64,000 nt of DNA from assembly GCA_023953695.1 (NCBI GenBank), contig JAMLJG010000001.1, positions 124,001-188,000 on the forward strand, in the 5' to 3' direction. Positions 17,701 through 27,528 of this stretch are shown in pieces (position 1 is the stretch's first letter; every line of letters starts with the position of its first letter). Under the pieces are notes generated by a model that worked only from the letters and a program-made list of their open reading frames with translations, had not been told where the DNA came from and searched no databases. Position numbers and translations under genes: made by a program. The DNA is from Kiritimatiellia bacterium. GTDB lineage: Bacteria; Verrucomicrobiota; Kiritimatiellia; CAIVKH01.

Positions 17701-20700
17701 CGTGGCGGGTGTCGGTTCCGTGACGAATCCGACCGTATCCACCACCATCGCATCGGCGACGAACCTCACCTCGGCGACATCGGGAGGCAACGTCACGGAT
17801 GATGGCGGCGCGTCGGTTACCCTGCGCGGCGTGGTCTGGGGCACAGCGTCGAATCCGACCGTGGGCGGGGCGGGGCAATCCACCAATGGGACGGGGACGG
17901 GATCGTTCACCTCGACGTTGACGAATCTGGTGCCGGGGCAAACCTACTACTATCGCGCGTATGCGCAGAACAGTGTCGGCACGAGCTACGGCTCGGAACA
18001 CACGCTTATCACGCCGTGCTTTTCGACGATTGTGACGAATCTACGCGCGAGTGTGACGAATGATGTCAATTTTACCGCCGCGTGGGATGCCTTGGATCTT
18101 GCGACGGGGTATCGTTTGGATGTAGCAACGAACGCCACCTTCTCGACCACGGGCAGTGGCGATGTATTCGAGGAGAGCATGGGCACGGGCGGGTCTAACG
18201 GGGATTCCATTTCTACTCATGAGTCCAATGATCGCTTTGACCATGACGATCTGACCATGAGTGGAACGGGCGACATGCGGAACACCTCCACCTCGTCCGG
18301 CTACACCGGAGCTTCGGGATCCTTCAATGTGATGCTCAACACATTGGGAGAATATTTCATCATTGCCGGCATCAACACGGTTGGTTCCTCGAATATGAAG
18401 CTGTATTACGGCATTCGGAAAAACTCGACATCGGAGGATGGGAGCGGAATGACCGTGGAGGCGAGCACGAACGGCTCCTCCTGGGTTTCTTGTGGCGCGG
18501 TATCCCTGCCGACCGGTGCGGGAACTGCGACGTGGCACTATCGCACCAATGCCGTTCCTGCTTCCATGGAAGGCGCGACCAATATGCAAATCCGCTTCAC
18601 TTCGGGCAACTCCGTGGAGTGGCGGTTGGACGACGTGAAGTTGACGGCGGATGTGAGCGTTCCCGATTTTGTTCCCGGCTACTCAAATCGAGCGGTTTCC
18701 GGGACTAGCGAGTCTGTAACGGGGTTGACAGAGGATGTGACGTACTACTTCCGCGTGCGCGGGACCTCTTCGTTCTGCACAACAGAGAATTCGGCCACGG
18801 CCATGGTCACGACGGTGGTCTTGCCGAGCACGATTGATGTCCTGGGCAACAGCGTTGTGATTGCGGACGGCAGCGTCACTCCGCAGATAAGCGATCATAC
18901 AGATTTCGGCGCAGTGGGGTTGATGGGGACCAATTTCTCTCGGACCTACACGATCACGAATGCCGGACCGGGCGTGCTCCGGATTTTCGATGTGTCGCTC
19001 AGCGGTGCACATGCGGCGGATTTCAGCATCAGTTCGGCGCCCGCGACAACGGTTCTGGCGAACGCGCAGACGACGTTTGAGGTTCGGTTCAATCCCTCGG
19101 TTGTGGGCACGCGCACGGCGACGGTCACGGTGTCAAACAACGTGTCGGGCAAGACGCTCTACGACTTTGTGGTTCAGGGCACGGGTGTGCCCGCCTCGCT
19201 CGTTCGGGGTCCAGCTAGCCTGTCCGTGACCTCGGTGGTGGGTTCCGCGCCGTCGGGTTCGTTTGGCGTGACGAACGAGGGCTTGGGCTTCCTGTTCTAT
19301 GGAACAACGACCAATGCGTCGTGGCTCTCGGTGAGTCCCGTGGGGGGCACGAACGATGCCGGCGAGTCGCGTCAGCACACCTTGACGTTTAATCCGGTGG
19401 CGATGACGGCAGGGGTCCACAACGCGACGGTCACGATCGCCGATGCGAATGCAGTTGGCAGTCCGCAGACCGTGACCGTGGAGTGGACGTTGACGGCGAT
19501 CCCGTCGGTTCTATCGGCGGGTGTGACCAATGATGGCAAGGAGCTGGTGCGCATTGGTTGGACGAAGGATGCCGGCTACGATGTGATGATCGTCCACAAT
19601 CAGACCAACGCGCCTGCCGTTCCGGCGAATGGAACCGCCTACAGCGTGGGGAGTGCGTATGGAGGCGATGGGTCGCGCGTGATTTACAAGGGGAGCGGGT
19701 CCAGTCTTGAGCATGTGGTTCCCCCGGGCAGTGATAATTACTACGCGTTCTACTCGGTGAACGGCAACTATTACTCAGATCCAGTCTCGGCAAATGTGGC
19801 AATGGAAACCTATTCGCCAACGGAGATTGTCGAGCCGTTTGCCTATACCAGTTTGGTGACCATGGTGTCGCGTCGGGGTGGCGCGGGATTTGGCACGAAT
19901 TTCTGGATAGGCGCGACCAATGACTTCAGCATTAGTCAGGGCAGCTTCGCGGGGCAAACCAACTATCCAGCGCCGCGGGCAAACAAGCTTGTGGTGACGC
20001 CTCCGAGCGATACGAATCTTACGCTTCGTCGCCAGTTCACGAACTGGTTCGGCAGCGGCCGCATTTATGTCAGCTACATCGTCAACTTCCAGTATGACGG
20101 AGCGGGTAAGTATGTGGGCTTGCAGTTGATGTCGAACACGACCGAGCGCCTCTTTGTGGGCGAGGTTTCCACGGCGGATCTGCGCCTCGGCATTGACGGC
20201 AGTTCGTCCAATCGGGTGATGAACAATGGGACCGGGAACGATTACATCGTGATTTTGCGATATGACTGGTCAACGGGTCTTGCGGCCGCCAATGCCTATG
20301 AGATTGGGGTGGACGCAGTGCCCGACAGCGAGCCGGCTGTGTGGGATATGATGCTGGCCAAAGCGAGCAATACCGTGGGCCGGATCAACGGCATTCGACT
20401 CGCATCGGGCACGACAGGGTCGGGCACGCCGGGCGACACCTATTTCGATGAAATCCGAGTCGCGACGAATTGGAACGATTTGATTCAGATTCAACCCAGT
20501 CGTGTGATTTACGATGGGTTTGGGGCATCGAGCGGATCGCTCTCGGGCGGATCGGGTGGCACGGGGTGGTCCGACACATGGGCGCTTGGCGGCAATGGGC
20601 CCTTCGCCGACTATTCATCCGGGTCATTTGCGGTGGGCAAATCGAGCTACTTCACACCCACGGGGCACAAAGTCGTTCTCTACGGCGATGTGGATGACCG

Positions 20701-23700
20701 CACCGTGACGGCTGAGCGCACCTTCCTTGAAGCGCAGACAAACGGGACGGTCTATGTTTCGTGGATCATGAACTACGAGTTCAATGGGAGTGACAAATGG
20801 GCGGGCCTGTCTCTCTTGCAGAGCGGCACAGAAAAGGCGTTTATCGGCAAGGTGTCGGGAGGCAATAAACTGCTGGGAATTGACAGCAGCAGCGTCAATT
20901 CCAACGCCACCGATGAGCTGGAAAATGGCACAGGCAATGACTATGTCATCGTCGTGAAGTATGATTTCGCCACACGTGAATTGAGTGCGACTTCGTTTGA
21001 GCTAACGACAGAATCCATCGCGGAAGAGCCAACCGGATATTGGCAGGTTACCACGACGCAGACGTTGGGCCACATCACGAGTTTGACCGGAGTTCGCCTC
21101 AATATTGGCGGCACGGCGGGAACGCAGATCGGGGATGTCTATTACGACGAAGTGCGCGTGGGGACAAATTGGTATGAAGTGGCGCGCAAGGATGGAGAGC
21201 TGCAGTCATCCGCTATGGCGAATGGGCCAATCCCCCGCCTGCTCTATGTGGGAACGAACTACAATCCTTCTTTGAATCCTCAGGGCGATCGCTCGGATAT
21301 CACGGTGTACGATGCCGATCTCGTGAATCTCTCCGATCCGCTGGATATCGCCGTGCTCTGGAGCAATCAGTATGGGGTCTTCCTGACCAATGCAAACGGC
21401 GCCCTGAATATCGGCTCGCGCAATGGCCGCGTTGTCCCGAATTATGATCCGGTCGTAATCTCCACGCAGGAGCTGATTCGGTTTGGGTTCGATGCTGCGT
21501 TCACAAACTATTCGGGGATGAACGGATCGCTGGTGGTCACAACCTATCAGCACCGCGCGTTCAGCATCACCAACTCGACCTATGACGACACCTATTTCAT
21601 CACGTTGAGCGCCGAGAACAACAATCTGAGTGGCGGCTCCTTCGCGGCGGCGAATGGCGCTGACGATGTTCCGTATTGGCGCGCGCTGACCGTGAACACC
21701 GCGCTGGAGTTCTTTGTGCAGGACGACGACATCAATTATCCAGAGATTTATGAATTCACCATTGATGGCGTGGGGGGGTCGGGCGTCTCCAATTTGATTG
21801 GCGGCGCGGTGGCGATCATCGGTGTCAATGGCACGTATACCGGCACGGCGGATCGCTTTTCATTTGTGGTGTTGAGCCCGTTCCCATCGGGGACGCGGTT
21901 CTATTTCACGGATTGCGGGTGGGACCCTGTGTCGAACTGGTGGTTCCGGCCGACCGAGTTTCACACGAATGAATGGGTGGCCGTTGGCAACGCGGATGTG
22001 GGTCAGGTTTTTGAATTGTCGCTCGAGAATATCAATAACGCCGGCGACCAAGTGGTCATCTATCAGTATGACGGTGTCGGTTCGCCATCGAACGATCCGA
22101 ACAATGTGCGCTTCATCTATGCGGTCAATATGGGGCCTCGCTGGTACGATCCGCCGGGCGATCCTATTCCCAACAACAACGAGAGCTCGGCTCTCTATCG
22201 CGGCTTGACCAATGGGGTGACGGCCGTGAGCGTGCCGATCGGAAGCCGCGCCAATGTGCTCTACTCGGGGCCGACGACGGGAACCGCATCCTATCTCCTC
22301 TCGCAGATATCGGATTCGAGCAATTGGATCAGTTCCACCAACGACACCATGGCGGTGACCAATTTCCACTTCAAGGTTACCGGCGCGGGCAATTTCGATT
22401 GGGTTATCCCGCAGTTGACGGATGCACAGGTGCGCGAGGGAACCTATTGGGTGACAAACGTTCTGCAGGATCTGGATAGCGGCGTGCTGGCGACGAACTC
22501 CAGCTTCTCGCATGCGCCCTATTTCATGCTGTTCAATACGAATGGCGATGTCGTGGTCTCGAATCTCTTCACGGTGAGTTTCAGCAACAGCGTTCGCACG
22601 CTCATCACGAATGCGAACGACGGGTTCATCGGCGCCTATGAGATGATTACCCTGGGCGATGGAGAGGCCTTGGTGGCCTATTCGGATACCGATAACGATC
22701 GCGCGAATGACTGGCTCTCGATCACCAGTACCGTGCCGATATTTGTGGTTGATGACGATTCGGATCCTCCTGCGGTTGGCAGTGGAGCTGTGGAGGTGAT
22801 GCTGGGCAATGCGAGCCTGCCGAAGACGGGCCGCGTTGATGCAATCGCCGTATGGAACTTCAATAATGTCAGCGCGATGGAGACGGTGAGCCACGGCGCA
22901 GGAACGATGGTCAATTCGATTGCCACGACGAACGACAGCGCGGGCACTTCCGTGAATGCCTTTGCGGGCGATCTGGCGGGTCGGGATATTACGATTTCGG
23001 GCGGAGCCAATATAGGCCGATATATCAGCTTCACAGTTGATATGTCGGGTCGCAAAGATCTTGTGGTGTCGTTCGCAGCCCAGCGCTCCGGCACTGGGTA
23101 TGACAGCAACAATATCGAAGTTGCCATTGGCAATGGCCCGTTCACGACGGTTGAGGCGGGGTGGCTTCCGGGCGCATCGTTCGCCACCAAGACGGTGGAC
23201 TTGAGCGCAAATACCAACCTCAACAACGCCGCTTCCGTGACGTTTCGCATCGTCTTTGGTGTGGATACGGCGTCCGGTGGTGGGAATAACCGCTTCGACA
23301 ACTTCCAATTCAACGCGAACTACATCACCTACTACGAGGTTACAGACGGCCAGTTGGCTTCGGTTGGCGCGACCAACCCGCTCCACTTCAGCTTTAATGC
23401 CTATGATTCGTATAGCGGGTTGGCGCGCGGAACGGCGAATGATGGCACGAACATGGCGGTCACCATTGACGGGTTTGCGACGAACAATACGGCCGACTTC
23501 CAGGCGGCCATGAGCAGCGCGGCCAGCACGAACGAGACCGCGACCAACTTGTGGAGCTTTGCGAGTATGAGTTACGCGCAGGTTGGCGATCTCTATGGCG
23601 ATGGCACCAATATGCGCCCGATCCGCGCGACCATGCACGATGCGGACAATGATCGTATTCGTGATTCGCTGTGGGTGAGCAATGCGCTGTTCGGAATGTT

Positions 23701-26599
23701 GCGCGTGATTGACGACGACTCCAACACACCTGTTGTGGTCAATTTGAGCTACTCGAACGCTGCGGCCACGCCCTTCCTGGTTCTAACGAATGGCGGCACC
23801 TTCGCATCGTCCGAAACGGTGCGAGGGCTGGATCGTCGCAAAGGAACCTCGACAAATATGACATGGACGGTTACCGATGGCGACCTGGCCGCATCCGGTG
23901 CGATCGGACTTCAGTTTGCCTTTGGCGCACGGGATGTTCACACCGGGGTGGGCCGCGGAAATTCCGGGACAACGAATACCGTAATGAGTTTCAGTCTGGG
24001 CGATGTGATCAGCGGAAACTTTTCGAACTATAGCGCGGCGCTCTCCAGCGCGCAGGTTGCGACCAATCAAGTTTTGACGAATATTTGGGATTTCGGAGTC
24101 GGCGCGTTCGAATACAACTATATTGGCACGCTCATGGCGACGAATATCGGGGTGAACCCGCTGGCGAGCACGACGCGGGTTGTGCGCGTGACGATCCCGG
24201 ACCTTGACGATGACCGGCCGAACGATTCGGCTACACTATACTCCGCGCAGGTGGGCTTTGTGCGAATTATCGATGACGATGCGCGCGGGCCGATTATCGC
24301 CTCGGCCATCGCCGAGGGAGCCAGTCTGAGCGGAACAAACTTCCTTGAGACGTTTGAATCTTCGCAAGGCTGGACAAATGTACTCTCCTTTAGTGGGGCC
24401 TGGACGTATCCGGCAGACAATGGAACGTATATTGCCGAGGGCAATGTGTTGTGGGGTTCGCTGAATCCGAAGGTTTCGGGCACGAAGCGAATCGGGTTGT
24501 TGACGACGAACACGCAGACGAGCCTGCAGTTGCCGCCGATCGAGGATGCGGGAAATCTGACCGTGTTTGCGGGTCGCTTTGGCGGCGAGGATGCCACGAA
24601 CGATGTTCTTGTCAGCCTCGACTGGCGCGATGGAAGCAGTTGGGTGAGCTTTGGGACGCAGACGGTGTCGGCGCTGAATCCGGAGTTCGAGATGCTGTCG
24701 TGGGTCGTGAATCGGGATGGCATTACAACGCTGCGCATCTCGCGCGTCTCCTCGACGGGGCCGCAGGTCTATATGGATGACATCAATGTCACCCCGATTT
24801 CCGAGTGGATCAGCACCAATCAGTTGGTGATGCGCTGGACGGAGGGTGTGGACGACTATTCGAGTGTGGATGAATATCGTCTCGTGGTTCCGATGATTAC
24901 CAATCGGATTCCGACTGTAACCAATGCAGGTATCCGGATCAACACGGGGACCACAAACCACACGGCGAGCATCCTCGGGCAGCAGGGCGTAATCACGGGC
25001 TTTGTTTTTGCCGTGGATGATGACGATGATCGCCCGAGTGATCGCGCGATGGGCAGCCTCAAGCCGATTATCGTTCGAGTGGATACCAATCCGCCACCGC
25101 TGATCTCGGCGTTCCGCGCAACGGATGCGGCGAATGATCTTCTATTTGACCCTGGTATTGATGAATCGTCTGAAATCAAGGTTGAGTGGACGCCGGGTGG
25201 CGCGTCGGCTGCGCAGGCGGCCGGCTGGCGTCAGGCAGACAGCGAGCCGCTATCGCCGTGGGATACATACATCATCCGCTACTATGAGGTGCACGACACC
25301 AATGGCGTGCCTGTTGATAACGCCATCACCACCACGCTGGATCGCACGGTGGCGGCGTGGTCGAATGTGCTGAACAACTGGGCCTTCACAAATCTTGTTC
25401 TTTCGAATCTGCAGTTTGACGCCTACTACAAGATTGAGCTAAGCGCTCGGGATGAGGCGGGCAACATCGGCTCGGTGACGAGCGTCATTGGCAACACGGA
25501 TCGCTTCCTGGTCACGCAGGGTGTCACGCGCGTGAACATGGGCCTGGACGTGCGCTGGACGGGGCCGACGAATGAGATGATCACACGCGACTACGATGTG
25601 ATCTATGTGGATAGCGCCAACGGCTTCCGCGCGTCGCTCTCGAATAGTTGGGATTGGCTCGCCTACACGAATCATCCGCGTTTCCAGGATTACGGTGGGA
25701 CCAACCGCGTTGCGCCGGGACTGTTGACGGGCACGACCTATCGCCTCTATCGCGTGGCGAAGGAAAATCGGTGGAGGACCAACGTATCGCCTCGGGTTGC
25801 GAGTGTCGAGATTTATGCGGCGAAGGGGTTGCGCCTGCATCCGGGCGAGAACTGGTATTCGCTGTTCTCGCTGCCGGATCCTGCGACGACGAACGAGGTG
25901 GAGAGCACGGTGGCCTACACGTTTGGAACAAACACGCTTCCGGCGGGAAGCAGTTATGCGACCTCCGCGCGCATCGCGTGGTTCGGTCCGACGATTGGGG
26001 CGACGAACTTCGGCACGGTGGCCACGTCGGTGGTGTGGCTCTCGCAGTCAGCGGGCTGGCAGTATTCGGTGGGGGGCAGTGGAGCGGCGAATAGCAAGCG
26101 AGTGCCGCTGGGGCAAGGGTTTATGATTGAGTTGCCGCTGACGGCTTCTCCGACGAATTTGGTGCTGATCGGGCGCGTGGCGACGCAGGCGCTGGTGCGG
26201 ACGATTCCGGCGCCGATGTCAACGAATGCGCCGGAGTATCACCTGTTGAGCCAGCAGATGACGGAACGGATCACGGTAGCGGATTTTATGAAGCAATTTG
26301 GGAGCTTTGGAGCCGGGTATCTCCCTGGGGCCGCGGATGAGTTGCGCGTGTTGAGCAATGTTTCGACCAACGGGGTGTCGTTCGGCTCGCTGCGGCAGCC
26401 GCGGCTGCGCATCTACAAGAGTCTGCTGCCGGCCCACGCCGCTGCGCCGTGGCGCTATGTGGACGGGGGTGGCTCGGCCATGAGCGCGATTATAGAGCCG
26501 GACGATGCAATCTTCATCCTGCGGCGGTCGCCGGGGGCCGACATCGTCTTTACGAACGCACCGACGTATCCACCGCCTACCCGGACGATGTCGCCATGA
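14738..26599 (+). CDS. Giant multidomain surface/secreted protein (3,953 aa)
   Basis: The GTG at 14,738 starts the longest frame; ATG at 14,750 is an equally good alternative. A hydrophobic signal-peptide segment (about residues 45-60, ending ..GDARG) precedes a mature N-terminus of the LLVGFD type. Order of modules: an N-terminal beta domain; autotransporter-type beta-strand repeats (nt about 16,200-17,050); two choice-of-anchor/HYDIN-like segments (17,340-17,720 and 18,830-19,190); FN3-like pieces; a BACON-like segment (19,200-19,500); lectin-like modules (19,830-20,480; 20,510-21,190); a lamin-tail-like segment (21,740-22,360); Asp-rich D.D.DR/DDD..P modules (22,400-24,290); a MAM-like jelly roll (24,330-24,790); and the C-terminal cassette shared with the first giant protein. 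That cassette resembles, from memory, the Verrucomicrobia-associated TIGR02597 type. The role as an exported adhesin or matrix protein is inferred. It overlaps the next gene by ATGA. Confidence 0.88.
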   Translation: MREAMHGVKSEAKWRGVAGLRLCTGLRAPHEWKSASPFRAWWLCTIFTVSLVAVLGDARGDLLVGFDVAGAPGNQLATTGSVSAANTLTSAPYIRLARGSGLSASAAGSSFTSIGWTVGGTNSDAISNNDYATFQIAPDSGYLLTVTSFAIRVQRSGTGPTNWFVRASHDNFTSNLAQWATTGTSASDHTHPIAGLNSLTGVEFRVYGYRASAAGGTGRTPMNGANFGSSGIDLAVFGTACSPVSHVRFVQQTNYYTKFTDGGDIFNEGATNIGMWANTGNKQVVAWRNFRTDGSGGGDLRDLQPGDRFRVTVRGYSPYGILGVSINDGASTGSWANRHSNTRGYIEAGNMYGDLYVTDANGSPSWSGVRPWDTSLTLVFDILSSKEFTANVEGQTPKHDLTMQNSPGDDDRVDGFSLYYNDDWNGSAKVNAYWAQDTMVTNLGYVLLGADNGTRNIVGKITDSTDPACTDTASPNLLIKMGTGTVTLQHTTNTYSSGTRIEGGTLAIFHDGSLGAVPGSATPKHIDIYSSGTLRATNSFTISANRGIGFGDVDGPSVEVDSGKTLTYGGVFGGNAGWNKKGSGSLALTGTASTNNGKVSIQAGTLQISDDRALGAVPGSSAEKINIWDAGTLEATETFTLSAYRLIEVGTVNGPKVSVASDKTLTYAGNISGSANWSKEGAGTLVLSSNSTASGTLTVNAGTAIYNGTNTSQTMSVGASSFLYGSGSVGALTINGQASAGTASNTVGSLRATSLTLPNNGRMQVNFSAMTGTAGTDWDVISVNGGSGTYTVSASAGNEFVIALKGNPIFNNTQGYTNIIVDAGTASGFASNKFTVSTDEFVPGLGGGSFVVDASGGDLRLIFKPALVAAPIAIVLGTNGAAIANGDNTPTAADGTDFGSVLWSGTFAVTNTFSITNAGNAALTISAVTTNSGMGAAGDFLVLSFPATVDAGAISNLVIAFNPTAVGVRTAAVVIANNDSTNNPYSFAVAGVGSVTNPTVSTTIASATNLTSATSGGNVTDDGGASVTLRGVVWGTASNPTVGGAGQSTNGTGTGSFTSTLTNLVPGQTYYYRAYAQNSVGTSYGSEHTLITPCFSTIVTNLRASVTNDVNFTAAWDALDLATGYRLDVATNATFSTTGSGDVFEESMGTGGSNGDSISTHESNDRFDHDDLTMSGTGDMRNTSTSSGYTGASGSFNVMLNTLGEYFIIAGINTVGSSNMKLYYGIRKNSTSEDGSGMTVEASTNGSSWVSCGAVSLPTGAGTATWHYRTNAVPASMEGATNMQIRFTSGNSVEWRLDDVKLTADVSVPDFVPGYSNRAVSGTSESVTGLTEDVTYYFRVRGTSSFCTTENSATAMVTTVVLPSTIDVLGNSVVIADGSVTPQISDHTDFGAVGLMGTNFSRTYTITNAGPGVLRIFDVSLSGAHAADFSISSAPATTVLANAQTTFEVRFNPSVVGTRTATVTVSNNVSGKTLYDFVVQGTGVPASLVRGPASLSVTSVVGSAPSGSFGVTNEGLGFLFYGTTTNASWLSVSPVGGTNDAGESRQHTLTFNPVAMTAGVHNATVTIADANAVGSPQTVTVEWTLTAIPSVLSAGVTNDGKELVRIGWTKDAGYDVMIVHNQTNAPAVPANGTAYSVGSAYGGDGSRVIYKGSGSSLEHVVPPGSDNYYAFYSVNGNYYSDPVSANVAMETYSPTEIVEPFAYTSLVTMVSRRGGAGFGTNFWIGATNDFSISQGSFAGQTNYPAPRANKLVVTPPSDTNLTLRRQFTNWFGSGRIYVSYIVNFQYDGAGKYVGLQLMSNTTERLFVGEVSTADLRLGIDGSSSNRVMNNGTGNDYIVILRYDWSTGLAAANAYEIGVDAVPDSEPAVWDMMLAKASNTVGRINGIRLASGTTGSGTPGDTYFDEIRVATNWNDLIQIQPSRVIYDGFGASSGSLSGGSGGTGWSDTWALGGNGPFADYSSGSFAVGKSSYFTPTGHKVVLYGDVDDRTVTAERTFLEAQTNGTVYVSWIMNYEFNGSDKWAGLSLLQSGTEKAFIGKVSGGNKLLGIDSSSVNSNATDELENGTGNDYVIVVKYDFATRELSATSFELTTESIAEEPTGYWQVTTTQTLGHITSLTGVRLNIGGTAGTQIGDVYYDEVRVGTNWYEVARKDGELQSSAMANGPIPRLLYVGTNYNPSLNPQGDRSDITVYDADLVNLSDPLDIAVLWSNQYGVFLTNANGALNIGSRNGRVVPNYDPVVISTQELIRFGFDAAFTNYSGMNGSLVVTTYQHRAFSITNSTYDDTYFITLSAENNNLSGGSFAAANGADDVPYWRALTVNTALEFFVQDDDINYPEIYEFTIDGVGGSGVSNLIGGAVAIIGVNGTYTGTADRFSFVVLSPFPSGTRFYFTDCGWDPVSNWWFRPTEFHTNEWVAVGNADVGQVFELSLENINNAGDQVVIYQYDGVGSPSNDPNNVRFIYAVNMGPRWYDPPGDPIPNNNESSALYRGLTNGVTAVSVPIGSRANVLYSGPTTGTASYLLSQISDSSNWISSTNDTMAVTNFHFKVTGAGNFDWVIPQLTDAQVREGTYWVTNVLQDLDSGVLATNSSFSHAPYFMLFNTNGDVVVSNLFTVSFSNSVRTLITNANDGFIGAYEMITLGDGEALVAYSDTDNDRANDWLSITSTVPIFVVDDDSDPPAVGSGAVEVMLGNASLPKTGRVDAIAVWNFNNVSAMETVSHGAGTMVNSIATTNDSAGTSVNAFAGDLAGRDITISGGANIGRYISFTVDMSGRKDLVVSFAAQRSGTGYDSNNIEVAIGNGPFTTVEAGWLPGASFATKTVDLSANTNLNNAASVTFRIVFGVDTASGGGNNRFDNFQFNANYITYYEVTDGQLASVGATNPLHFSFNAYDSYSGLARGTANDGTNMAVTIDGFATNNTADFQAAMSSAASTNETATNLWSFASMSYAQVGDLYGDGTNMRPIRATMHDADNDRIRDSLWVSNALFGMLRVIDDDSNTPVVVNLSYSNAAATPFLVLTNGGTFASSETVRGLDRRKGTSTNMTWTVTDGDLAASGAIGLQFAFGARDVHTGVGRGNSGTTNTVMSFSLGDVISGNFSNYSAALSSAQVATNQVLTNIWDFGVGAFEYNYIGTLMATNIGVNPLASTTRVVRVTIPDLDDDRPNDSATLYSAQVGFVRIIDDDARGPIIASAIAEGASLSGTNFLETFESSQGWTNVLSFSGAWTYPADNGTYIAEGNVLWGSLNPKVSGTKRIGLLTTNTQTSLQLPPIEDAGNLTVFAGRFGGEDATNDVLVSLDWRDGSSWVSFGTQTVSALNPEFEMLSWVVNRDGITTLRISRVSSTGPQVYMDDINVTPISEWISTNQLVMRWTEGVDDYSSVDEYRLVVPMITNRIPTVTNAGIRINTGTTNHTASILGQQGVITGFVFAVDDDDDRPSDRAMGSLKPIIVRVDTNPPPLISAFRATDAANDLLFDPGIDESSEIKVEWTPGGASAAQAAGWRQADSEPLSPWDTYIIRYYEVHDTNGVPVDNAITTTLDRTVAAWSNVLNNWAFTNLVLSNLQFDAYYKIELSARDEAGNIGSVTSVIGNTDRFLVTQGVTRVNMGLDVRWTGPTNEMITRDYDVIYVDSANGFRASLSNSWDWLAYTNHPRFQDYGGTNRVAPGLLTGTTYRLYRVAKENRWRTNVSPRVASVEIYAAKGLRLHPGENWYSLFSLPDPATTNEVESTVAYTFGTNTLPAGSSYATSARIAWFGPTIGATNFGTVATSVVWLSQSAGWQYSVGGSGAANSKRVPLGQGFMIELPLTASPTNLVLIGRVATQALVRTIPAPMSTNAPEYHLLSQQMTERITVADFMKQFGSFGAGYLPGAADELRVLSNVSTNGVSFGSLRQPRLRIYKSLLPAHAAAPWRYVDGGGSAMSAIIEPDDAIFILRRSPGADIVFTNAPTYPPPTRTMSP

Positions 26600-27455
26600 G
26601 AACGATTAGCCAGAGACAGAACATGCGAAATCTATGTGCAATAGCGCTATTGATTGCGGCGAGCGCCGTTTCGGCGCAGGCGCAGATCAATGCGCCGCTT
26701 CCGTTTGAGACGGTGGGGGCGGTGACGAACGAGTTTGGAGCGATTCTGCTGGGTTCGAGCGGGTCGGGGCCGCGGGTGGAGTTTCTCACGGCGCCTGGCG
26801 GGGTGATAAATCCCCCAGAAGTGGATGGGACGCCGAATCCGCCCAACGAGCTGATCTTGGAGACGCACATAGGGGCGGGCGTGTTGGAGTATGGAGAGGG
26901 GTTGGAGCGAAGGGTGTCGGGCGCGTTGCTGATAGACCGGTCGCAGCCCACGAAGTTCTTTGCGCGGGTGTTTTCGGAGGAGGGAGCGTTCTATGGGGAT
27001 AGTTTGATATACACGAATCCGACGGCAGAGTATGCGGTGATGGAGATTGAGTTGGGTTCGACGGTGCATCCGCTGGATGTGGGGGATGACGATGGGGATG
27101 GGTTGAACAACTCGTGGGAGACGAGTTATGGGTCGGATCGAAACAATCCGGATACGGATGGGGATGGGATGTCGGATGGGGATGAGCATCGAGCGGGGAC
27201 GGGCTTGCTGGATGAGAGTTCGTATCTGGCGATGGTGAGGATTCAGCCGGATGGGAGCGGGTTGCGAGTGGAGTGGGATACGGTACCGGGGAAGAAGTAT
27301 CAGCTAGAGTTGTCGTCGCCGGATCCGGATTACGACGAAGTGTATGAGGCGGTGGGTGAGGTGCAGACGGCGGTGGCGGACACGCTGTTCACGACGGTGA
27401 CGAATATCGCGCCGGGGCCGCTCCAGTTCTTCCGCGTGAAGTTGGTTGAGGAATA
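25805..27455 (+). repeat. Direct repeat copy B (intact C-terminal cassette plus TSP3 gene)
   Basis: Intact counterpart of 12,573-14,218. Both reading frames are open throughout. Upstream of the repeat the two giant genes are still clearly homologous (for example a stretch around 12,050-12,180 and 25,280-25,390 is almost identical), but with more divergence, so the block may have been homogenised by recent duplication or gene conversion. Confidence 0.9.
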
Positions 27456-27456
27456 A
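26596..27456 (+). CDS. Secreted thrombospondin-type-3 repeat protein
   Basis: 286 residues. The ATG at 26,596 overlaps the giant gene's stop (ATGA), indicating translational coupling; an internal ATG at 26,623 would give the same protein with a shorter signal peptide. The N-terminus has a signal peptide ending near ..SAVSAQAQ. The central region carries TSP3-type calcium motifs (DVGDDDGDGLNN, then NPDTDGDGMSDGDE), and the C-terminal 90 residues form a beta-rich domain (..GLRVEWDTVPGKKYQLE..) seen at the end of many PVC secreted proteins. Because it is always start-stop coupled to the giant gene (also in the broken copy at 13,363), it is probably a partner such as an accessory adhesin or anchor; the exact role is not known. 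Confidence 0.85.
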   Translation: MRTISQRQNMRNLCAIALLIAASAVSAQAQINAPLPFETVGAVTNEFGAILLGSSGSGPRVEFLTAPGGVINPPEVDGTPNPPNELILETHIGAGVLEYGEGLERRVSGALLIDRSQPTKFFARVFSEEGAFYGDSLIYTNPTAEYAVMEIELGSTVHPLDVGDDDGDGLNNSWETSYGSDRNNPDTDGDGMSDGDEHRAGTGLLDESSYLAMVRIQPDGSGLRVEWDTVPGKKYQLELSSPDPDYDEVYEAVGEVQTAVADTLFTTVTNIAPGPLQFFRVKLVEE

Positions 27457-27459
27457 CAG

Positions 27460-27503
27460 AGATCGCGAGCGATGAAGCTGCTCTTTCGCGGCGCATCTGA
27501 TCT
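27460..27503. terminator. Weak hairpin between convergent genes
   Basis: AGATC and CGCGA pair imperfectly with TCGCG and GATCT across a large loop, immediately after the TSP3 stop and before the convergent membrane protein's stop at 27,529. Possibly a shared terminator; there is no clear T-tract. Confidence 0.25.
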
Positions 27504-27528
27504 CGGGCACAAGAGGAGGCTTGATCCG

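Noticed and set aside
21860..23638. Long minus-strand open frame (592 aa) inside the second giant gene
   Set aside because: His/Arg/Ile-rich composition typical of an antisense shadow; no recognisable motif or ribosome binding site.
26480..26599. PEP-CTERM or LPXTG-type sorting tail at the end of the giant protein
   Set aside because: The C-terminus (..PTYPPPTRTMSP) has no hydrophobic helix and no basic cluster.
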